Assembly: GCA_029582265.1 (NCBI GenBank)
Contig: CM055817.1
Coordinates: 31,601,097-31,665,096 of the forward strand
Reading direction: 5' to 3'
DNA from: Zoroaster sp. YZ-2022
Lineage: Eukaryota > Echinodermata > Asteroidea > Forcipulatida > Zoroasteridae
Length of the DNA stretch: 64,000 bases
The translations under genes and the position numbers were made by a program. The notes below the pieces were generated by a model. That model was not told the DNA's origin, did no database searches, and worked only from the letters and a program-made list of their open reading frames with translations. Shown here in pieces: positions 57,989 through 64,000 of the stretch. The first letter of the stretch is position 1. Each line of letters opens with the position of its first letter.

Positions 57989-58043
57989 AGTTTATAGTTT
58001 GTAAATATAAAATAAATACAATTTTTTTTAAATAAAAAGTAAA

Positions 58044-58465
58044 ATGGTGAGTGTAGCGATGATGATTGGAGGCGCGGTAGTCAACGCGTTGGCATTTACC
58101 GGATCAAATGTTTTATTTTCTCGAAGTGGTCATGAAGAACAAAAAAGACACGATTTAGCGATAGAACAACTTTCGAAAGCCAGAAACGAATTTAGTAAAA
58201 AGCGTTTAAAATATCTAGATTATTTAAACGAAAAAATACAAAAATAATCAAGCGCTGTAAGAACGTTGACGAAGCGATGAATGAATATTATAACATCACC
58301 GGAGAACAAGTTGATTTACCAACAGATTTATACGACGAACCTAAACTTACAGATGTTTACGTTCCTAGCGAAGATCAAAAAACGCGAGAAATCATATTCA
58401 TTATTTTAGGAATGTGTGCTGTAGGTTACGTGAGTTATAAATTATTAAAAAAAGATAAAAAGTAA
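58044..58465 (+). pseudogene. Small membrane protein with two hydrophobic ends, one frameshift
   Basis: From ATG 58044 (after TTTAAATAAAAAGTAAA) a frame of 67 codons has a hydrophobic start (VAMMIGGAVVNALAF), then a charged helical part (AIEQLSKARNEFSKKR). It stops at 58247. The following frame is open from at least 58235 and runs to 58465 through NVDEAMNEYYN to a second hydrophobic helix (IIFIILGMCAVGYVSY) with a Lys tail. The two halves meet in an A-rich stretch near 58235, so one base is probably missing or extra. Together they suggest a viral membrane protein of about 140 aa with helices at both ends. Such genes occur beside capsid genes in related elements, but I cannot give a function. 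Confidence 0.7.
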
Positions 58466-58472
58466 TTATAAA

Positions 58473-59819
58473 ATGGCAGCAGGAGGACATGATCTTATGG
58501 TAGCGGATCCATTATTACAAAATCTTGACGAAGATGATGATGAAAATTATGAATTAGCTAATGATGGATATATTGAAGATGATAGCATCAACACTCAACT
58601 GACACCATCCAATTGGGAGCTGCCCAGTCCTGTCGGTGACTCAGACTATTATAAAAGTAAAGAAGATGCCGTTGATGCATTTTACAAGCAACTCAAGTAT
58701 ACGAATGTTGAAAAAGAATATAGTAGATTTAAATACAGGTATTCCATAATACTTTATTTTGTAAAATAATACGGTAATTTTATACGATTACCTAACTTGA
58801 CAGTAAAAACGGGTGAACATTTTTTAGCAGAATCTACTTTTAAAAAAGAAGGTAAAGATTTATTTCACGAACTTTTAGGTTTACAGAAACCAAAATTATC
58901 GGAAGAAAGTAAAAAGTCTATATTAAATGTTGTAAAAGAGACAGAAAAACCATTAAATGTTGTCGATAAAACAATCTCCGCCGAGAATAAAGTTTCACCA
59001 ACGGGACGAAAGTTACCATCTATACCGAGACAACAGGTAAAGAAATCAGTACAAGTAGAAGAAGCTATCGAAATGGCGGTTATGACTCTCAAAAGAGATC
59101 AAGAAATTCAAACAGAATTAGACATTCCATGGCGAGAAATCTTGGGACTCGATAAAACCTTGCAAAAGACTCGAGGTCAACTTGAATTAAATTTAGCCAA
59201 ATTGAGCCAACTTGACGAAGAAATATCTAATCTTGAAAAATAATACGTAAGCGCTCGAGATCGAAACGATGAAGATGAAGATAAAACAGAAAAACTACGT
59301 GAACAACTGCGAGATAAACAAAATGAAAGACGAATGAGATTAGAAGTCGCGAGTACGAATGCGCGCAATCTTCGTAGTCAAATTAATAGAATTAAAGAAA
59401 CGTTTCAAAAAATGTTAGAAAAAGATGTTACGTTGGGTGAAAGAATTAAAACTTTATTTAGAGAACAAGGTATAACGATCGTTAGTATATTAACGGCTTT
59501 TAGTATGACCATTGGTCTTATCGTCAAATCGATCGGTAAAACTGTAAGTTCAGTTTTACCAACACCTATACCCCCTACGCCTAGCGGCGGCGGTGTAAAA
59601 GAGTGGAAACAAAAAACATTAAAACATCTAGCGAGTGTATTAGCGAAACTCGGAGAAAAAGCTTTAGCCGCTTTACCGGCTATTATCGGTGCGGTTATAA
59701 GTTGGTTATTTAAAACAGCTTCCAACATCGTCACATGGACGGCAGAACATTTATGGTTGGCTTTGACGGGGGTTGGAGTTTTAATTTTAACTTACGTGCA
59801 GAAAAAAACTCTAAAATAG
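58473..59819 (+). pseudogene. Long coiled-coil protein with C-terminal membrane helices, broken
   Basis: ATG 58473 follows TAATTATAAA. Pieces 58473-58769, 58797-59243 and 59334-59819 follow one another and are joined by open stretches. The start is acidic (LDEDDDENYELANDG). The middle is charged and helical (ELNLAKLSQLDEEISNLEK, then KTEKLREQLRDKQNERRMRLE), a coiled coil. The C-terminus begins LGERIKTLFREQGITIVSILT and has several hydrophobic helices (AALPAIIGAVISWLF, LWLALTGVGVLILTYV) plus a Pro/Gly linker. The stops at 58767 and 59241 interrupt it; the third part is the best preserved. It is probably a large virion or membrane-spanning protein conserved in invertebrate copies of these elements. 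It has no enzyme motif. Confidence 0.7.
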
Positions 59820-59869
59820 CAATTCATAAATCATAACGCCAAGTCCACTTAAAATCGCAAAACCAATAA

Positions 59870-61213
59870 TTAAAGCATTGTTTTCTTCTTGGTGGCTATC
59901 GCGCGATTCTTCCAAATGTCTTGAGTTATTGTAGCCTCCAAAGAGTCTTGGGCTATGGTAGAGGGAGATTCTTGCACACTCGTTGTTGTAGGGCTCGATA
60001 CTAGATCATTAGATTCTTCCACATGCTTAGCGGTTAACGACGACGTCGATTGTAAAAGTAAAATAGGATGAGGAACGGGTTCTGAATTTGTATCTAAATT
60101 TGAACCTAGAGATAAATCACTCGTCGCGATTAATATATTATTGTTGTATCCTGCGTACGTGCCTATTCGTAAATTCATATCGCTCAGCATCATGTATAAA
60201 TTTTCTCCGATAGCAAAGTTTAATTGAGAACGAGCGTATTGTAAATTATCTTGATATCGTTGAATAGAAGATTGTAAATCGACCGGAGAATCAATCTCAG
60301 CATCCACTATATTTATAAATTCACGCTGCGCGTCTAAACCGGTACCGGGTGTAAGAAATCCACTTTTAACTCGTACTTGAGCTCCCAATAATGCGTAAAC
60401 GTACGTTCTTATAGAGTCGTTTATGCGTTCTGACGGACATTCGTAAAACCTTGAGCTAATCCCAAAGACAATATAAATTTAGTCCACGCTGTTTCAACGC
60501 GTTCAGATTGAGAAATGTATTCAACAACGTACGAACCCCCAATATCATTAACGCTATTCACTTTATCAAGTTTAACATTTTCTTTATCAAAATACATCCT
60601 TTTATTGTTTTGATGAAACAAAGTTGAATTGTCATACTTTTTCCCTGGTACTGGATTGTAGCCGTAAATGTTCAAATAATAAGCCGTTCCCAATCCATTA
60701 GATTTGTTGTCTACTCGTTGTTTCCAATTATCAGATATTGAGAGGTGAAATTGATTACATAGTCTATTGTACGCGCTAATGTCTATATTGTTGTCAAACG
60801 CGTCATTAAAGATTTGAAAAGATGTAGGACAGCTCATTTCTTTGAGCATTCGTCTAATTTGATAATGTACGTGAAATAAATAAAAAACTACGAATCACCA
60901 AGTTTGAATGATTTAAATGCTCATAACCCACGCCACATCTCGTTGTACCGCAATACATTACAAAATTTATTTGATTTTGATAAAATTTTAGCGGGTTAGA
61001 AAGCCAATCATTTACAACATCGTTGCTATCAACGTCAGGTAACACATAATTTTGAAATGGATTAACGAGTTCTACGCTAAAAAACTCGTTCTCGTTAATA
61101 TAAATTTTTATACTCGTCAAATCACTAGCGTTAAAATTTTGAGGCGCGTTAAAATTTCCAGATTGCGGATATGGAAATGAAAAATTACTCTGAAACGCTA
61201 ATGGAAACGTCAT
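59870..61213 (-). pseudogene. Likely structural protein of ~450 aa, two frameshifts
   Basis: Three minus-strand frames follow each other: 61213-60854 (MTFPLAFQSNFSFPYPQ..., TTRCGVGYEHLNHSN), 60849-60421 (MSCPTSFQIFN, FHLSISDNWKQR, YLNIYGYNPVPGKK) and 60388-59870 (GAQVRVKSGFLTPGTG, RIGTYAGYNN). Open sequence crosses the joins, near 60854-60880 and 60420. A protein this size rich in aromatic residues and beta segments, on the opposite strand to its neighbour, suggests a second capsid or fibre component. It has no recognised catalytic motif. I do not know its role. It starts inside a perfect palindrome shared with the divergent gene at 61249. The last part converges on 59819. Confidence 0.65.
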
Positions 61214-61251
61214 TTTATTATTAAAAATTATAAATTTTTAATAATAAAATG
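61211..61251. promoter_or_regulatory. Perfect 19-bp-arm palindrome covering both start codons (bidirectional promoter)
   Basis: Left arm 61211-61229 and right arm 61233-61251 are exact inverted copies, separated by ATA. Each arm ends in the start codon of one gene: CAT at 61211 (minus gene) and ATG at 61249 (plus gene). Each thus has TTTTTAATAATAAA immediately before the ATG. A symmetric A/T motif touching the start codon suggests a very short 5' leader and a shared initiation site. Confidence 0.85.
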
Positions 61252-61929
61252 TATCATACCTTTGAAATCGAAATTGAAAAAAATGGCGAGTCGGTTCAAT
61301 TAAATGACGCCATCGATAATCGCGAGGGCAATCTTGCAATTTTATTACATAGCGTAAACATTTGGGTGGGATATTACAACGTGCGTAAAAAAGAAAAAAT
61401 AATCTATCGTACAGTGGGTGAGCGACAAGATGTCGTAAAGTTTGTCGAACCGGGCCTTTACAACATTAACGAAATTATCGATATTATAGTAAAAAACGCG
61501 CCTTGGATCACTTTCACCATCGATAAAACATCGGGTGTTTTCTTGCTAAATTTGACTCAAGAAAACAAATCCGTCAAATTTACATCCGGGTTAGCTAATT
61601 TACTCGGGCTTCACAACGAATTTCTAACTGTGGGAGAATATAGTAAAACAAAAATTATGTACAACTTTTTAAAATTCTATACATTCATTGCGATCAAATT
61701 TCTACAAACGAAAATTATTTTAACGGTAAACATTGTACTATTTTAAACGCTTTTCCCTTGCAAGGTAAATCGTTCGGAGAAAGTATGTGGATGGAATATA
61801 AAAATCCATTAATGAAAACATATAAAAAAAGATACTTTTAGCGCATTGAGTTTTCAAATTAAAGATTCAAAGGGTAGAGACATAAATAATCACGGTTTTC
61901 CCGTTATTTTAAATCTAAAAGTTATATAA
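61249..61929 (+). pseudogene. Possible penton-like minor capsid protein, two frameshifts
   Basis: From ATG 61249 the frame begins MYHTFEIEIEKNGESVQL and continues with beta-rich sequence (ILLHSVNIWVGYYNV, LYNINEIIDIIVKNA, ITFTIDKTSGVFLLNL) to about 61665. The frame then changes near 61670 and again beside an A7 run near 61825. Sequence in the shifted frames stays open to a TAA at 61927-61929 (FPLQGKSFGE, NHGFPVILNL). The beta content and position suggest a single-jelly-roll minor capsid (penton) as in Polintons. This is inference: I see no diagnostic motif. The gene lies head-to-head with the 61213 gene and directly before the three-copy family. Confidence 0.6.
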
Positions 61930-61931
61930 AT

Positions 61932-62393
61932 ATGGCGAGCATTTACGGGCCTCCTCGAACGAGCGGCGTTGTTGCTAAAGATAGAGACGAAATTGTACGA
62001 GCAATCTCTCACTCTGGTGAAATTTATCAACACCACGGATACATCAACAGAGATGAAATTTTACAAACGTTACCTTTAGTCGAAAAATACAACGTCATAC
62101 TCGGATGGTGGGCTACGTCTAAACTACCCTTTTTCATGTTTATCGAGGCGCCAACGTACTGCTCTGTTTTTGTACATTTTACAAAAGCTAATAATTTTAC
62201 TTCATATTCATCAACGCGTGATTATGCGGTTGACGTTTATTATATTCCTTCTCCAGCGCTAAATAATAAATTGTATTTTATCGATGATGAAATGTCGCAT
62301 TTAAGATACGAAATGTGTTTTAAAATGCGAAATGTTCAAAAAGTGTTTGTAGAGGCAACCTTTTTCGGTGCGCTAAAATCTGTTTCAATATAA
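61932..62393 (+). CDS. Tandem-family protein, copy 1 (153 aa, intact)
   Basis: ATG 61932 follows TTATATAAAT, three bases after the previous stop. The protein starts MASIYGPPRTSGVV, then has HHGYINRDEI, and a core with VILGWWATSKLPFFMFIEAP, SVFVHFTKANNFTSY and LRYEMCFKMRN. Its end is FVEATFFGALKSVSI. There is no signal peptide or strong membrane helix, and no enzyme motif. It is mostly beta and aromatic, so a small jelly-roll or receptor-binding fibre knob is possible, but I cannot name the function. Two more divergent copies follow at 62441 and 63004. This is the only undamaged one and is therefore the reference for the family. Confidence 0.8.
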   Translation: MASIYGPPRTSGVVAKDRDEIVRAISHSGEIYQHHGYINRDEILQTLPLVEKYNVILGWWATSKLPFFMFIEAPTYCSVFVHFTKANNFTSYSSTRDYAVDVYYIPSPALNNKLYFIDDEMSHLRYEMCFKMRNVQKVFVEATFFGALKSVSI

Positions 62394-62440
62394 AAATGAA
62401 AAATTTACCGTTAAATTAATTTTAATGTTATACTATAAAT

Positions 62441-62902
62441 ATGGAAGACATTTATGGTTATCATAACTACGTCACTAACGATGAACACGGAAAGGTACAA
62501 ACAATATCTCACACCTACGTCGCTAAAGATGGAGACGGAGGTTCACAATCAACTCCCTATCCTAGTGGAACTTATCGTCACCACGGATACATCGACAGAA
62601 ATTAAATTTTACAAACGTTACTTCTAGTCGAAAAATACGACGTCATACTCGGATGGTGTGCTACGTCTAAACTACCCTTTATCATGTTTAACTACGCGCC
62701 AACGCACTACTCTGTTTTTATAAATTTTACACGAGCTAATATTATTAATTCATATTCATTAACACGTGATTATGCGAAGAACATTGTTTATTATATTTCT
62801 TCTCCAGTGCTAAATAATAAATTTTATTTTATCGATGATGAAATTTCGCATTTAAGATATGAAATGTGTTTTATTCTGCATAAGAAACAATTTTTTTTGT
62901 AG
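62441..62902 (+). pseudogene. Tandem-family protein, copy 2 (nonsense codon)
   Basis: ATG 62441 follows TATACTATAAAT. The frame keeps the shared HHGYI, VILGW, SKLPF, FTRANI and LRYEMCF segments but has a different N-terminus (MEDIYGYHNYVTNDEHG). A TAA at 62603-62605 (codon 55) interrupts it where copy 1 has GAA, and the frame continues to 62902. The C-terminus after LRYEMCF also differs from copy 1 and ends early. Compared with copy 1 the core is clearly similar, so this is a diverged duplicate that has decayed. Confidence 0.82.
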
Positions 62903-63003
62903 AGGCAACCTTTTCAGGTGCGCTAAATTCTAAAATCTCTTTCGATATAATAATTAAAAGCTACCCATTCTTTAAAATTTAATCTTTTATTATTATTAAA
63001 AGA

Positions 63004-63480
63004 ATGGCGAGCATTTACGGTCCTAGTCGAACGAGCGTAAAGAGTAATCAAACAAGTAGCGGTATCGTTAGCAACGATAACAACGTTTTTGAAAAAACTG
63101 GTCATATCGACAGCGATGAAATTCAACAAAATATAACGTTGTATAAATTATACGATATATTCTACATTCAATGGAACGGTTCGGCAAATATCGGTATACC
63201 GAGGTTTGCCATCTTTGAACCGATAACAAACTGTACAACTTTTTCTAAAATAATATACAACGATGAATCTTTTTATTCCAATGTTATGAAACGAGAAATA
63301 AACCCACTATACCAGATGTTTTTGAGTTTGATGCTAGATCGCAAGATTATTTTAATAATATGGAAGCGAAACACATAGAATGTGGAATTTGCTTCAAAAT
63401 AGAAAACTGCAGAAAAAAGTGTTTGTACATGCGACCTTTTCGGCTCTTTAGAAACGGGAATCTGTTACGATATTAAAATT
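63004..63480 (+). pseudogene. Tandem-family protein, copy 3 (frameshifted)
   Basis: ATG 63004 follows TATTATTATTAAAAGA. The N-terminus is again MASIYGPSRTS, and GHIDSDEI matches GYINRDEI of copy 1. The middle is far more divergent (IQWNGSANIGIPRFAIFEP). The open frame ends at 63378, but another frame continues with a Cys-containing CGICFKIENC and a KVFVHATF block like the end of copy 1. The exact end is uncertain; the shifted frames can be followed to about 63450-63480. The copy is either inactive or a single base from open. Confidence 0.72.
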
Positions 63481-63535
63481 AAAACTTGGTCGTTAAATTA
63501 TTATTTTTTAAATATTTTACTATTAATAGAAAACA

Positions 63536-64000
63536 ATGAGCGTAGAATCAACGAATGTACTTTATCCAAATTTACGGTCTATGACGGATGATGCGAACGA
63601 TGCTAAATCATTTCGTCTGCCAAAAATCGACGATATTCAAAAAGAATTACGAATCGAAATAAATCATCGTGAAGCCGTCTATAAAATATATAATAAAATC
63701 ATCAACACTTGCTCCATCGTAGAAACTCTCGCTGAATTGGGCTGTATGGGAGCGGGAGCTATTGGAATCGCGAGTATCGCCACCGTTATAGCAGCGCCGG
63801 TTGGGCTTGTTTTAGAAGGTTTAGCTTTAGGGTTGGGTGGTGCGGCGTTTGCTCTCAGATACGCGAAATATAAATTATCTAAAAAAGCTAAAAAACACGA
63901 TGAAATTATAGTTTTAGCATCGTCTAAACTCAACACGATCGAAAATCACGTTTCAAAAGCCATCGAAGACGGTGTCATTACCCAAGATGAATTTTTACTC
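63536..64000 (+). CDS. Helical protein with Ala/Gly-rich hydrophobic centre, cut by the window end
   Basis: The frame starts at ATG 63536 after ATTAATAGAAAACA and is open for 155 codons to the last base. The N-terminal part is polar (PKIDDIQKELRIEINHREAVYK). A hydrophobic Ala/Gly-rich region follows (GCMGAGAIGIASIATVIAAP, GLVLEGLALGLGGAAFAL), then a basic helix (KYKLSKKAKKHDEIIVL). It ends with IEDGVITQDEFLL, still open. Proteins with this charged helix, small-residue hydrophobic hairpin and basic helix pattern occur often in invertebrate genomes with these elements. The function is unknown; a membrane-active virion protein is possible. The C-terminus is outside the window. Confidence 0.75.
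   Translation, partial: MSVESTNVLYPNLRSMTDDANDAKSFRLPKIDDIQKELRIEINHREAVYKIYNKIINTCSIVETLAELGCMGAGAIGIASIATVIAAPVGLVLEGLALGLGGAAFALRYAKYKLSKKAKKHDEIIVLASSKLNTIENHVSKAIEDGVITQDEFLL

Larger units (their letters stand above)
49300..64000. mobile_element. Endogenous Polinton/adintovirus-like dsDNA virus (runs off the right edge)
   Basis: Within 14.5 kb lie protein-primed-type DNA polymerase B, a retroviral-type integrase, an A32-like packaging ATPase, a likely double-jelly-roll capsid protein and further small genes in compact, bidirectional arrangement. This set defines Polinton/Maverick elements and the adintoviruses. The left boundary must lie between the SANT-like pseudogene and 49568. Terminal inverted repeats could not be found because the right end is missing. 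No cysteine protease is visible in the window. Gene density is far above that of the flanks. Decay is partial: ATPase and capsid gene are open, but the polymerase and integrase are not. Confidence 0.9.

Overview
The window looks like a repeat-rich stretch of an invertebrate animal nuclear genome, probably a marine deuterostome or similar. The clues are LRR exons with GT/AG splice sites, tRNA-derived SINEs, a LINE with a 2A-like N-terminus, Penelope and Gypsy elements, a P-element/THAP-like transposase, a large satellite array and an integrated Polinton/adintovirus-like dsDNA virus. The species cannot be named from sequence alone. Two 500-N runs (20061-20560 and 44803-45302) are assembly gaps of unknown true size.

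Left flank, 1-20 kb. The first ~563 bases are an inverted copy of 46665-47235, and each copy carries a 72-nt single-LRR exon. A third 72-nt LRR exon lies at 18579-18650. Between them are a LINE 5' fragment (555-1031), a broken P-element/THAP9-like gene (2669-5145), a tRNA-derived SINE (7607-7935), a Penelope-like element with ~145-bp inverted terminal repeats carrying hammerhead-like motifs (9272-10637), and a decayed Gypsy retrotransposon (10858-15581) whose integrase is split by an 850-bp solo LTR with an ATCT target duplication. A 413-bp foldback with a tRNA-like centre (15568-15980), a second Penelope ORF fragment and several locally duplicated blocks (17.7-20.0 kb) follow.

Centre, 20.6-44.8 kb. 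This is one satellite array of about 107 tandem units of ~225-230 bp. It is not protein coding. It has an unevenly conserved monomer and much homopolymer-length noise.

Right flank, 45.3-49.3 kb. It holds a hairpin repeat, a second SINE copy, the other arm of the inverted duplication, and a decayed minus-strand gene joining a tyrosine-recombinase-like domain to a Myb/SANT-like domain.

49.3-64.0 kb is the standout: an endogenous Polinton/adintovirus-like element running off the right edge. It has protein-primed-type DNA polymerase B, a retroviral-type integrase, an A32-like packaging ATPase, a probable major capsid protein, at least four further likely virion or membrane genes, and a three-copy tandem family of short proteins. 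ATPase, probable capsid and a few small genes are intact. The polymerase and integrase carry nonsense codons, and the polymerase also lacks its motif A aspartate. Several frameshifts sit in or beside A/T homopolymers and could be assembly error, but the substitutions are probably real decay. Most genes start just after a short A/T-rich motif, and one divergent gene pair shares a perfect 19-bp-arm palindrome that contains both start codons.
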